Shown: piece after piece, positions 53,731-61,797 of the stretch
Layout: each line of letters opens with the position of its first letter
Position numbering within the stretch: position 1 is the first letter of the stretch
Assembly: GCA_910587595.1 (NCBI GenBank)
Contig: CAJULQ010000001.1
Span: 248,001 to 312,000, forward strand
Origin: an uncultured Christensenellaceae bacterium
Lineage (GTDB): Bacteria; Bacillota; Clostridia; Christensenellales; Pumilibacteraceae
Reading direction: 5' to 3'
Length of the DNA stretch: 64,000 nt
Notes under the pieces: generated by a model
The model's database searches: none
Told to the model about the DNA's origin: nothing
Seen by the model: only the letters and a program-made list of their open reading frames with translations
Translations under genes and position numbers: made by a program

Positions 53731-55629
53731 TTAGGTGCGCAACAGCACCACGTCGCCCTTTTCCACCCGCGTCTGCGGCGACGGCACGCACGAGCGCACG
53801 CTTTCGCCCTCGCCGGCCACTTCGGCCGTTAAGCCGCATTGCCGCAACATTTCCAAAGCTTCTTGCGTGGAAACGCCCACCACGTCGGGCATTTGCGTCC
53901 ATTCCGTTACGGTGGCGGACGTAGACGGCGGCAGTCCCGCATAGTCGAATATTTTGGCGAACACTTCGCCCGCATACGGCGCGGCCACCAAACTGCCATA
54001 GTAGGCATAGCCGCTCGGCTCGTCTACGATCATGGCCAAAACGTAGCGCGGATCTTCCACGGGCGCAAACCCCACAAAGCTGGAAACGTATTTGCCTTGC
54101 GCGATACTGCCGTTTTCGTATTTTTGCGCCGTGCCCGTTTTCCCGCCGATACGGTATCCCGCCACGCCCGCTTTATGGCCGCCGCCCTCGCTCACCACTT
54201 TTTCCAACATGTTGCGCAAGCGTTCGCTCGTGCCGCTCGAAATCACCTGCCGCACGGCTTTCGGTTCGCGCGTGTAAATGGTCTGCCCGCCGTACGCCGT
54301 TGCCTTTTGCAAAAAGTACGGCTCATACAGCGTGCCGCCGTTAATGGCCGCCGACACCGCCGTAACGAGCTGTAGCGGCGTAACGGCCACCGCTTGCCCG
54401 AATCCTATGCGCGCCAGATCCACCGTTTTCACCTTAGACTGCGCCATCAGTAAGCCTTTGCTTTCGCCGTAAAAGTCAATGTCCGTTTTTGTTCCGAACC
54501 CGAAATTGCGAATGGTGTCGTACATCTTGTCGGTGCCCAAACGCAAAGCAAGATCCATAAACACGCAGTTGCAACTGTTTTTTACGCCGTCGGCCAAGTT
54601 CTGCGACCCGTGCCCGATACTGCGCCAACACTTTATTTTTTGTCCGTCTACCAAGCGCGAGCCGCCGCAAAAAAATCGGTCGGCGTCCGATACGGCGCCG
54701 TTTTCTATGGCCGCCGCCGTGGTGAATATCTTAAACGTGGACCCCGGCTCGTATACGTCTACGATCATCTTGTTTTTGCTGAGCGCGTTGAGCATATGCA
54801 GATCGTCGCGCGGCGGTTCGTTCAAGTCAAATCCCGGCGCGCTCGCCATGGCCAAAATGCCGCCCGTTTTGCAGTCCATCACGATCATAGACGCGTTTTT
54901 GGCGCCGTGGTCTTCTAAGGCGTTGGCCACCGCCGTTTCGGCAAACGACTGAATGTTCAGATCGAGCGACACCGTAAGATCGCACCCCGGAATGGCGGGC
55001 ACGTATTCGGTCACGTTGTCCGCAAGCTCGTTGCCTTTGATATCGGCGGCGGTGTAGGCAAACCCGTCTACCCCTTTTAAGTAGGTATCGTAATACCCTT
55101 CCAAACCGTTTTGCCCCACGTTATCTATATTGGTAAATCCCAAGATCTGCGCCAAATAGTGAGAGGCGGGATAATACCGCTTGGAATCGAGCGTGAAATA
55201 CACGCCCGCCAGATCGTGCGCGATGATGGCCTCCGCCACGTCTTTTTCCACCGCGCGCGCCACCGTGATCTCGCTAACGCGCGAAGACACGATCTTTTCG
55301 AGCAGTTTGTCGTAGTCGAGCGACAAATGCCCCGAAAGCACCGACGCCACCGCGGGCGCGTCTTTCACGGCGTTGGGGCGCACATACACCCCGTACACTT
55401 CGCGGTTGTCTGCCAAGACTTGTCCGTGCGTGTCCACGATCTTGCCGCGCGGCGCTTTGAGCGGCAGATCCCGATACCACTGTTGCGCCGCCTTGGCTTG
55501 CAACTCCTTGCCCGCCGCCAACTGCAAATACGCCAATCTTCCCAAAAGCGCGCAAAACAAAAAGATTATCGATACCGTCAGTATCAATAATCTCTTTCGC
55601 GTCGTTACCGTGCTGTTCGTGCTATTCAA
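53731..55629 (-). CDS. Class B penicillin-binding protein (SpoVD/FtsI type) with PASTA domain
   Basis: The 632-residue transpeptidase has an N-terminal membrane anchor (about 13-33) and a dimerisation domain beginning KAPRGKIVDTHGQVLADN. The penicillin-binding domain has SxxK as STFK (Ser297), SxN as SCN (Ser352) and KTGTA near 500. One PASTA domain closes the protein (about 565-632). The start codon is TTG, ten bases after GGAGGG at the end of ftsL; no ATG is near. It should work with the FtsW-type polymerase of this cluster. The PASTA domain fits SpoVD or Pbp2B; vegetative and spore roles cannot be told apart from sequence. Confidence 0.93.
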   Translation of the reverse strand: MNSTNSTVTTRKRLLILTVSIIFLFCALLGRLAYLQLAAGKELQAKAAQQWYRDLPLKAPRGKIVDTHGQVLADNREVYGVYVRPNAVKDAPAVASVLSGHLSLDYDKLLEKIVSSRVSEITVARAVEKDVAEAIIAHDLAGVYFTLDSKRYYPASHYLAQILGFTNIDNVGQNGLEGYYDTYLKGVDGFAYTAADIKGNELADNVTEYVPAIPGCDLTVSLDLNIQSFAETAVANALEDHGAKNASMIVMDCKTGGILAMASAPGFDLNEPPRDDLHMLNALSKNKMIVDVYEPGSTFKIFTTAAAIENGAVSDADRFFCGGSRLVDGQKIKCWRSIGHGSQNLADGVKNSCNCVFMDLALRLGTDKMYDTIRNFGFGTKTDIDFYGESKGLLMAQSKVKTVDLARIGFGQAVAVTPLQLVTAVSAAINGGTLYEPYFLQKATAYGGQTIYTREPKAVRQVISSGTSERLRNMLEKVVSEGGGHKAGVAGYRIGGKTGTAQKYENGSIAQGKYVSSFVGFAPVEDPRYVLAMIVDEPSGYAYYGSLVAAPYAGEVFAKIFDYAGLPPSTSATVTEWTQMPDVVGVSTQEALEMLRQCGLTAEVAGEGESVRSCVPSPQTRVEKGDVVLLRT

Positions 55630-55637
55630 TTTACGGT

Positions 55638-56381
55638 CTACCCTCCGATGATCTTACTGAGCCAATCGCAAAGTTTGTCGAACCAATTGGTTCTGCTTTC
55701 GTAAGACACGGGGTTTGTGGTGGGCACCAGATCCACCGATACGGGGTGCTCGATCTTATGCATGCCGTCGTTCATCGCCGCGCCCGCAATGCGGTCGAGA
55801 TCGGTGTAAACGGCAATGTCGGTGTCGATGGCGAGCAAACGCTCGTTTTGCTGTGCGATCTCTCTTTCCAACTGCGCCGAGCGGGCGTTGAGATTGCTCA
55901 CCGCCAAGCCCACGGAAATGACCAACGCCGCCAACAAGAGCGTTACCGCCGCATACGCTACGAGCGCGGCCTTGGCTTTGCCCGAAAGGCGGGCGCGCGG
56001 CGCTTGCTTTTCGCTTTCTTGCTCTTGCTGTTGGGCATAGGCGCGCGTGCGAATGCTGGGCATCAGATCTTCTTTTTCGCGGCGCGCTTGCTTTTTGGCG
56101 CGGCGCGGCGCTTTGGCGGGCACCGTGTAGCCGTAAACGGGACGTTGCGAATATTCCACCACGGGCGGCGGCGCGTTGCGCGTTACCGTTTGCGTGCGCT
56201 CCGTTTCATACGCGGTGCGGTTCTCTTCCGTATAGACAGGCTCGTCCGCGGTCGTACGAAAAGCAAACCGTTCGGTGACGGGTACTTCCGTTTCGTCGGT
56301 CACCGTTTTGCCGGACGGTTGCATGGCATATCCGCCGAACCGGTCTTGCTCGCTGGCGATCCTTCTCTTATAGGTTACCAT
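55638..56381 (-). CDS. ftsL: FtsL-like division protein with long cytoplasmic N-terminus
   Basis: The 247-residue bitopic protein lies where ftsL is expected, between rsmH and the PBP. A membrane helix (137-161) is followed by a short coiled coil (LNARSAQLEREIAQQNERLL) and a C-terminal extracytoplasmic part, as in FtsL/DivIC. The 136-residue cytoplasmic part is much longer than the usual 30-50. It is Thr/Glu-rich, then very basic (PRRAKKQARREKEDL). GGAGC precedes the ATG. FtsL joins DivIB and DivIC to activate septal synthesis. Assignment rests on position and topology. Confidence 0.75.
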   Translation of the reverse strand: MVTYKRRIASEQDRFGGYAMQPSGKTVTDETEVPVTERFAFRTTADEPVYTEENRTAYETERTQTVTRNAPPPVVEYSQRPVYGYTVPAKAPRRAKKQARREKEDLMPSIRTRAYAQQQEQESEKQAPRARLSGKAKAALVAYAAVTLLLAALVISVGLAVSNLNARSAQLEREIAQQNERLLAIDTDIAVYTDLDRIAGAAMNDGMHKIEHPVSVDLVPTTNPVSYESRTNWFDKLCDWLSKIIGG

Positions 56382-56416
56382 ATGTGTATGCTCCTTTCGT
56401 ACGTTGTATGCCCGTT

Positions 56417-57340
56417 TTACAGTTTTTCCGCCACGCGCAACGTAGCGCTTTGGCTACGCGGATTGCGCGCCGTTTCTTCGGCCGTGGGTCTGAATTTGCC
56501 GAGAAGTTTTACGGTGGCCGTATGGTGACAGACGCAAACGGGCAGCGACTTGTCGCATATACAGTCCATCGACAGCATTTTGAATGTTTGTTTTACGATC
56601 CGATCTTCCAGCGAGTGAAAGGATATCACCGCTATGCGGCCGCCCGATTTGAGCATGCCCGCCAGATCGCCTATCGCCTCGCCCAACCCCGACAGCTCGT
56701 TGTTCACCTCGATGCGAATGGCTTGAAAGGTTTTTTTGGCGGGGTGTCCCCCCTTTTTGCCCTCCGGCACGCACGACTTGACGATGTCGGCCAGTCGTTT
56801 GGTGGTTTCTATGGGCGAACGCTTGCGCGCCTCGACGATCGCACGGGCAATCTTGCGGGCAAACCGTTCTTCGCCGTACGTATAGATAATGCGCGACAGT
56901 TGCTCTTCGGAATATTCGTTGACCACCGTCATGGCCGATAGGTATTGGTCGCGGTCCATGCGCATGTCCAACAAGCCGTTGCCGCTGTAAGAAAAGCCGC
57001 GCAAGTTTTCGTCCACTTGGTGCGACGATATGCCGAGATCCAACAGCGCGCCGTCGATCTCGTGCACCTCGTGCGCACGCAATATCTCGGCCGCATTTTT
57101 GAAGTTATCTTTTACCAGCGTATACCGTCCGTTGTAATCGGTTTTTTGCGACAGCCTAAGACGCGCGTAATCGATCGCCTCCATGTCGCGGTCGGTGGCT
57201 ATCACGCGGCCGCCTCTCTTTAAGATCTCGTCGGTGTGTCCGCCGCCGCCCAACGTGCCGTCGAAATACAGTTTGCCCGTGCCCACGTTGAGCGCTTGCA
57301 TGCACTCCTCCAAAAGCACGGGAACGTGATACTCACTCAT
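56417..57340 (-). CDS. rsmH: 16S rRNA (cytosine-N4) methyltransferase RsmH
   Basis: The 307-residue SAM-dependent enzyme methylates C1402 (E. coli numbering) of 16S rRNA. It begins HVPVLLEECMQAL and has the SAM motif DGTLGGGGHTDEIL, GALLDLGISSHQVD, RGFSYSGNGLLDMRMD and SFHSLEDRIVK. Its ATG overlaps the end of mraZ by 8 bases. Length and order are normal for the dcw cluster. Confidence 0.97.
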   Translation of the reverse strand: MSEYHVPVLLEECMQALNVGTGKLYFDGTLGGGGHTDEILKRGGRVIATDRDMEAIDYARLRLSQKTDYNGRYTLVKDNFKNAAEILRAHEVHEIDGALLDLGISSHQVDENLRGFSYSGNGLLDMRMDRDQYLSAMTVVNEYSEEQLSRIIYTYGEERFARKIARAIVEARKRSPIETTKRLADIVKSCVPEGKKGGHPAKKTFQAIRIEVNNELSGLGEAIGDLAGMLKSGGRIAVISFHSLEDRIVKQTFKMLSMDCICDKSLPVCVCHHTATVKLLGKFRPTAEETARNPRSQSATLRVAEKL

Positions 57341-57758
57341 GGCTTTCGGCCTCCGGCGTTTCGCTCTCTTCCTCTTGCTGGTAGGCCTCCCAACTCTCTT
57401 CGCTCCAAATCTCCACGCGGTTGAACGATCCGATCGTCACCACGTTTTTGGTAAGACCCGCATGTTCTATAAGCCGTTGGGGCAATAAAATACGCCCCAC
57501 CTTGTCCTCTTCGGCCATGAACCCGCTGGACGCCATCAAGCGCACCGAACGGCTGTCGTCCGTTAAAACGCTGAGATTGCCGAACTCGGCGTCGAAGATC
57601 TTGGTAGCGTCCGCCGCCGGCAACACGAGAAGGCATTTATGCTTGTGCAAAGCGCTGCGCGTGATGAACGGATGATCGCCCAGCTGCGCTTTGAGCTTGG
57701 CCGGTATGCGTATACGGCCTTTTTCGTCGATCTGGTGTCGGTATTCACCGTAATACAT
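57333..57758 (-). CDS. mraZ: MraZ transcriptional regulator
   Basis: The 141-residue protein has two AbrB-like SpoVT motifs: GEYRHQIDEKGRIRIPAKLK at the start, and KVGRILLPQRLIEHAGL near 85-100. MraZ forms a ring that binds direct repeats upstream of its own operon, and such repeats lie at 57847-57886. GAGGGAGGG precedes the ATG. The last 15 residues are acidic. It is the first gene of the dcw cluster. Confidence 0.96.
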   Translation of the reverse strand: MYYGEYRHQIDEKGRIRIPAKLKAQLGDHPFITRSALHKHKCLLVLPAADATKIFDAEFGNLSVLTDDSRSVRLMASSGFMAEEDKVGRILLPQRLIEHAGLTKNVVTIGSFNRVEIWSEESWEAYQQEEESETPEAESHE

Positions 57759-57840
57759 GGCGCTGCCCTCCCTCTGCCTTGCGGCGGATTTTCCGCAGAT
57801 CGCATGCTATAGTAAGCACCACATACTACGGAATATAAAC

Positions 57841-57886
57841 AGTATAGCACACATTTCGCCCACAATCAAACACTTTTGCCCATTTT
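57841..57886 (-). promoter_or_regulatory. dcw promoter with four MraZ-type operator repeats
   Basis: TTGATT (57864-57869), a 17-bp spacer and TATACT (57841-57846) on the minus strand. Four adjacent 10-bp repeats cover 57847-57886: AAAATGGGCA, AAAGTGTTTG, ATTGTGGGCG and AAATGTGTGC. The TGGG/TG core returns every 10 bases, as in known MraZ sites, and overlaps the -35 box and spacer. A small hairpin (GCGGA/TCCGC) lies in the leader. Confidence 0.8.
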
Positions 57887-57981
57887 TTATAAAAAAATTA
57901 GTATTTTTAGCGCATGCATGATCGTTTTTGGCAAGCCGATGCCCACACGCCCGATTTTTTATTGCGGAAAATGTCAGAAAG

Positions 57982-58028
57982 TTGACAAACGGAGCCCGTT
58001 TGGAGTATTATGGTAGCATATATATAAT
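57982..58028 (+). promoter_or_regulatory. Overlapping promoters of ilvA-ridA
   Basis: One candidate is TTGACA (57982-57987) with TATTAT (58006-58011) at 18 bp. A second is TTGGAG (58000-58005) with TATAAT (58023-58028) at 17 bp. Both precede the ATG at 58051. Confidence 0.6.
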
Positions 58029-58050
58029 CTGCACAACGGACGGCAACGAT

Positions 58051-59253
58051 ATGGAATTACAAGACGTTTACGACGCGCAACGGCGTTTGGCGGGCACCAC
58101 GCATTTGACCGAACTCGAACATTCGCAAACGTTTTCGCACATGGCGCAAGCCGACATTTGGCTCAAGTGCGAAAACCGACAAAAAACGGGTTCTTTTAAG
58201 GTGCGCGGCGCTTTCAACACCATGCAACAATTGGCAAAAGAGGGCAACGTGCGGTGCGTGGTGGCGTCGAGCGCGGGCAACCATGCCCAAGGCGTGGCGT
58301 ATGCGGCGCGCGCGCTTGGGTTAAAGGCGTATATCGTGATGCCGCTTTCCACCCCCATTGCCAAAATTTCGGCCACCGAAAGTTACGGCGCGCACGTTGT
58401 TTTGCGCGGCGAATGCTACGACGACGCTTACCAAGCCGCGCAAGAATTGACAAAGCAAAAAAACGCCGCTTTCATTCACCCGTTCGACGATGAAAACGTG
58501 ATCGCGGGACAAGCCACCGTGGCGCTCGAACTGTGGCAACAAATGCCCGATCTGGACGCCGTGATCGTGCCCGCGGGCGGCGGCGGACTGTTGGCGGGCG
58601 TGGCGTTTGCGGCCAAGCAACTAAACCCCGCCATCAAAGTGATCGGCGTGCAAGGCGAGCGCGCCAACGCCATCGAACAAAGCTTTGCTTGCAAATCGCG
58701 CATGTGCACCAAAGAAGTGTATACCATTGCCGACGGCATTGCGGTAAAAAATCCCGGCGCGCGCACGGTGGAACTTATCAACCGTTACGCCGACGGCGTG
58801 TATACCGTGACCGACGACGAGATCGCCGCCACCATCATTCAACTAATCGAACGCGCCAAACAAGTGGTGGAACCGGCAGGCGCCACCTCGCTTGCGCTGG
58901 CGCTCTCGCAAAAAGTGCCCTATTTGCGGGGCAAAAAAATCGCGTGCGTGCTTTCGGGCGGCAATATAGACGTGGGCTTTATCCACAAGATCATCGAAAA
59001 AGGTCTTGTCAGCCGCGGCCGACAGATGAAATTTTCGGTGGTGCTTTCCGACAAACCGGGCAGTTTGGAACAGTTTTCGCACGTGATGACGGCGCAACAA
59101 GCCAATATCATATCGGTGCAGTACGACCGCATGAGCACCGAACTGCACCTAAACGAAACCATACTGCACATTGCATGCGAAGTGAGCGGTTTCGAACACG
59201 GCCGAAAATTGATCGACGATCTCAAAAAAAGCGGCTATCACATTATTTTCTGA
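58051..59253 (+). CDS. ilvA: Threonine ammonia-lyase (threonine dehydratase) with ACT domain
   Basis: The 400-residue PLP enzyme converts threonine to 2-oxobutanoate and ammonia through 2-iminobutanoate. The PLP lysine is Lys50 in TGSFKVRGAFN, the phosphate loop is PAGGGGLLAGVAFA, and SSAGNHAQGVA is present. A single ACT domain occupies about 325-400. This short form with one ACT domain is common in Firmicutes and may serve catabolism or isoleucine synthesis. The ATG at 58051 gives the family's usual start; an upstream in-frame start would include the promoter. ridA follows 34 bases later. Confidence 0.93.
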   Translation: MELQDVYDAQRRLAGTTHLTELEHSQTFSHMAQADIWLKCENRQKTGSFKVRGAFNTMQQLAKEGNVRCVVASSAGNHAQGVAYAARALGLKAYIVMPLSTPIAKISATESYGAHVVLRGECYDDAYQAAQELTKQKNAAFIHPFDDENVIAGQATVALELWQQMPDLDAVIVPAGGGGLLAGVAFAAKQLNPAIKVIGVQGERANAIEQSFACKSRMCTKEVYTIADGIAVKNPGARTVELINRYADGVYTVTDDEIAATIIQLIERAKQVVEPAGATSLALALSQKVPYLRGKKIACVLSGGNIDVGFIHKIIEKGLVSRGRQMKFSVVLSDKPGSLEQFSHVMTAQQANIISVQYDRMSTELHLNETILHIACEVSGFEHGRKLIDDLKKSGYHIIF

Positions 59254-59287
59254 CAAATACCAAATAAACAACACGGGAGAGTTTTGT

Positions 59288-59698
59288 ATGAAAACCAAAA
59301 AGAACAAAAGCAAAGACCTGGTGCGCAACGTGATAAACACCCCTACCGCACCCAAAGCGATCGGACCGTACTCGCAAGGGATCGAGTTGAAAAAACTGAT
59401 CTTCTTTTCGGGACAAATCCCCATCGACCCCGCCACGGGCGCCCTTGTCGGCGACGATTTTACCGCCCAAACGCGGCAAGTGCTCAAAAACATCGACGCG
59501 CTTTTAACAAGCAAAGGCTTAACGGCCGCCAACGTGGTGAAAACCACCATTTTCCTCACCGACATGACCAAGTTCGCCGAAGTAAACGCCGAATACGGCA
59601 GTTATTTCAATTTCGAGCCGCCCGCACGCTCGTGCGTGGCCGTGGCCGCTTTGCCCATGGGCGCGTTGGTGGAGATCGAAGTGATCGCCACGCTGTGA
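59288..59698 (+). CDS. ridA: RidA-family 2-iminobutanoate/2-iminopropanoate deaminase
   Basis: The 136-residue protein has the RidA signature: TPTAPKAIGPYSQGIEL, FFSGQIPIDPATG, the conserved Arg and Cys in PPARSCVAVAALPMGALVEIE, and a final EVIATL. RidA hydrolyses the reactive enamine/imine released by threonine dehydratase. Its place directly behind ilvA supports that role here. It carries about 15 extra basic residues at the N-terminus. GGGAGAG precedes the ATG. Confidence 0.95.
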   Translation: MKTKKNKSKDLVRNVINTPTAPKAIGPYSQGIELKKLIFFSGQIPIDPATGALVGDDFTAQTRQVLKNIDALLTSKGLTAANVVKTTIFLTDMTKFAEVNAEYGSYFNFEPPARSCVAVAALPMGALVEIEVIATL

Positions 59699-59720
59699 TC
59701 TTTCCCCTTTTTTCAACAAC

Positions 59721-59753
59721 AAAAAAACCTTTGCTTTCTGCAAAGGTTTTTTT
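59721..59753. terminator. Bidirectional terminator between ridA and the phosphoesterase gene
   Basis: A perfect 14-bp stem (AAAAAAACCTTTGC with its complement) around the loop TTTCT, ending in T-runs on both strands. It serves ridA and the convergent gene ending at 59752. Confidence 0.93.
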
Positions 59754-60459
59754 ATAGGCCGCACTCCACGGCAACCAATTTGTTTTTGACAAGATCGCAA
59801 GACGTTAAATAGTACGGTATGCCGTGCACGGTTTTTTGCAGACATAGGCGCCCGGGGTGCCCGTGCAAATGGCCGTATACCACGGCGTGCACGTTGTACT
59901 CTTGAAACAGCGCGGTAAACGGCGACGGTTCGATGCGGCTGTTAAAGGGCGGAAAGTGCATCATCACCGCAACGCGGTCGTCCTCTCGACGCATTTTGCG
60001 CATGGCGTTTAGCGAAAGCGTGACCCGCCCCACTTCGCGTTCGAATATCTTTTTATCTTCGGCGCTCACGCCGCCCGTGTTTTCGGGCGTTGTCCAACCG
60101 CGACTGCCGCACACCAACAAACGACCGATGCGCACGCAATCGTTTTGCACGGCGTACGCCGCGGGCGGCAGAACGGAACGCACCGCTCCTATCGCTTTCC
60201 ACCAATAATCGTGGTTGCCGCGTATAAACACTTTTCGGCCGGGCAACGCGCCGATCCGCTGCAGATCGGGCGCCGCGTCCGATAGCGTCATGGCCCAACT
60301 GATGTCGCCCGCTATGAGCACAACGTCCTCGTCGGTCACCCGTTGCCGCCAATCGGCCTCTATCTCTTCCATATAATTGGCCCAAGACCCGCCGAAGATG
60401 TCCATGGGTTTGGGGTTGTTGCCCGATAAATGCAAATCGCCGATCGCGTAAACTTTCAT
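59752..60459 (-). CDS. Calcineurin-like metallophosphoesterase
   Basis: The 235-residue protein has all five metal-binding motifs of the family: GDLHL (7-11), GDISWA, GNHDYWW, MHFPPF and YGHLHG. It is a stand-alone cytoplasmic enzyme with two metal ions. The substrate cannot be predicted. No Shine-Dalgarno is present; the -10 box TATACT lies eight bases before the ATG, suggesting a leaderless transcript. Confidence 0.88.
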   Translation of the reverse strand: MKVYAIGDLHLSGNNPKPMDIFGGSWANYMEEIEADWRQRVTDEDVVLIAGDISWAMTLSDAAPDLQRIGALPGRKVFIRGNHDYWWKAIGAVRSVLPPAAYAVQNDCVRIGRLLVCGSRGWTTPENTGGVSAEDKKIFEREVGRVTLSLNAMRKMRREDDRVAVMMHFPPFNSRIEPSPFTALFQEYNVHAVVYGHLHGHPGRLCLQKTVHGIPYYLTSCDLVKNKLVAVECGL

Positions 60460-60467
60460 ACCGTATC

Positions 60468-60496
60468 AGTATAGCATAAATCGCGGCATAAAGCAA
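60468..60496 (-). promoter_or_regulatory. Promoter of the phosphoesterase gene
   Basis: TTGCTT (60491-60496), a 17-bp spacer and TATACT (60468-60473) on the minus strand, ending eight bases from the ATG. Confidence 0.68.
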
Positions 60497-60517
60497 GGAC
60501 AATTGCGGCTATTTCGG

Positions 60518-61123
60518 CTACGAACGCGGAAAGAGCGGCAACGACAAAAACTCGTTGCATGCCTCGCCGCCGCAGTCCACGCATACGGGATACACGCAAT
60601 TGCCGTAGCTCGGCACCAAAATATCGGTGCGCACGATCACCTTGACCACCAAGGTGTAGCACCCCGCCACCGACACGGCGTCGTCGCCAATGAAATTGCC
60701 TATACGGCTCAAAAAGGCGGAAAAAACCCGCAACGAATAGGGCACGATGGAATCGGTGGGCACGCGCAAAACGAAATCGCGGTGCAACCGCAACGTGGAT
60801 GTACCCGTATATGCGTTGCCGAACGTGTCGAGAAAGGTCACCGCAATGGGCATCACGATGTCCGCCTCCACCCGCGACTTGCCGTTACTGAGCTGTACCA
60901 CGCTCACGTTTTCCACCGTGGTTTCTCCGTAGCCGGTCGCCTCGGTAAACGTAAACGGCGGGGTGGCTTGCGGCGAAATGCCCGAGAGCGTAAACACATA
61001 GTTTTGGTTGTTCACCGTTTCCCGACACCCGTCGAACACTCTGTCCACTTCTATGCAAATGCGTTCGCACAGTCCTCTTATGGGATCGCCCGTGATCCGT
61101 CCCGCCCGTATGTTGTTTGCCAT
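60518..61123 (-). CDS. Conserved-looking clostridial protein of unknown function, possibly spore-related
   Basis: The start is the ATG at 61123 (201 residues) with GGGAGG ten bases upstream. No domain is certain. The segment CERICIEVDRVFDGC near 19-33, a beta-rich middle (SRVEADIVMPIAVTFLD) and a C-terminal pair CVDCGGEAC recall uncharacterised clostridial proteins that begin with V-C-V/I-x-x-D-R-V/I-Y/F-D-S/G-C. I suspect those to be spore-coat related, but that is memory-based. There is no signal peptide. It follows engB, and its ribosome site lies in that gene's terminator hairpin. Confidence 0.6.
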   Translation of the reverse strand: MANNIRAGRITGDPIRGLCERICIEVDRVFDGCRETVNNQNYVFTLSGISPQATPPFTFTEATGYGETTVENVSVVQLSNGKSRVEADIVMPIAVTFLDTFGNAYTGTSTLRLHRDFVLRVPTDSIVPYSLRVFSAFLSRIGNFIGDDAVSVAGCYTLVVKVIVRTDILVPSYGNCVYPVCVDCGGEACNEFLSLPLFPRS

Positions 61124-61127
61124 ATGC

Positions 61128-61176
61128 AAAAAACCTCCCGCATACCAAGTGTGTTCAACATTGTGTATGCGAGAGG
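61128..61176 (-). terminator. engB terminator hairpin containing the next gene's Shine-Dalgarno
   Basis: On the minus strand CCTCTCGCATAC (61176-61165) pairs with GTATGCGGGAGG (61145-61134), with one G-U pair and a 19-base loop, followed by six T (61133-61128). The 3' arm GGGAGG is the ribosome site for the ATG at 61123. Confidence 0.75.
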
Positions 61177-61193
61177 CGTTGCGCGCGTGACGG

Positions 61194-61793
61194 TTACGGC
61201 GCGATTATTTTTTCCAAAACGCTTTCCACCTTTTCTTTGCCCGTGCCGTTTATGCCCGAAAACACGATCACGTCGTCCCGCCCCACGGCGAGCGACGCCG
61301 ACACGGTTTGCACCGCTTTGGCCGTTTGCGCGCGGCTTAGCTTGTCCGCCTTGGTGGCCACCACCGTAAACGGCAAGCGGTAGGCATACAAATATTGCAA
61401 CATGCGCTTGTCGAGTTCGCTCGGCTCGTGGCGAATATCCACCAACGCAAACACGTGCTGCAATTTTTGCGAAGAACGCAAATAGCCTTCTATGAGCGCC
61501 GCCCACCCTTCCTTTTCGCGTTTGGACGCGGCGGCATACCCATACCCCGGCAGATCGGCCAACACGAGCGACCCCTTGTTGAGATCGAACAAGTTGATAA
61601 GCCGCGTGCGCCCCGGCGTTACCGAGGCTTTGGCCAACTTCTTGCGCCCCGTCATGCAGTTGATAAAGGTGGATTTGCCCACGTTGGAGCGTCCCACCAC
61701 ACAAATTTCCGCGCACGAATACCGCGTTGCCGCCTGTTCGTATTGGGGCAACGCGGCCACGCTTGTGATAAATTCCGCGGATACGATTTTCAT
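61194..61793 (-). CDS. engB: Ribosome-biogenesis GTPase EngB/YsxC
   Basis: The 199-residue GTPase assists 50S subunit assembly. It shows G1 GRSNVGKST, the G2 loop with TPGRTRLINLF, G3 DLPGYGYA, G4 TKADKL and G5 FSGINGTG. The start at 61793 gives the standard MKIVSAEFITS opening and lies 4 bases after the lon stop. It has no Shine-Dalgarno and is probably translated by coupling to lon. The lon-engB order is as in Bacillus. Confidence 0.95.
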   Translation of the reverse strand: MKIVSAEFITSVAALPQYEQAATRYSCAEICVVGRSNVGKSTFINCMTGRKKLAKASVTPGRTRLINLFDLNKGSLVLADLPGYGYAAASKREKEGWAALIEGYLRSSQKLQHVFALVDIRHEPSELDKRMLQYLYAYRLPFTVVATKADKLSRAQTAKAVQTVSASLAVGRDDVIVFSGINGTGKEKVESVLEKIIAP

Positions 61794-61797
61794 GATA

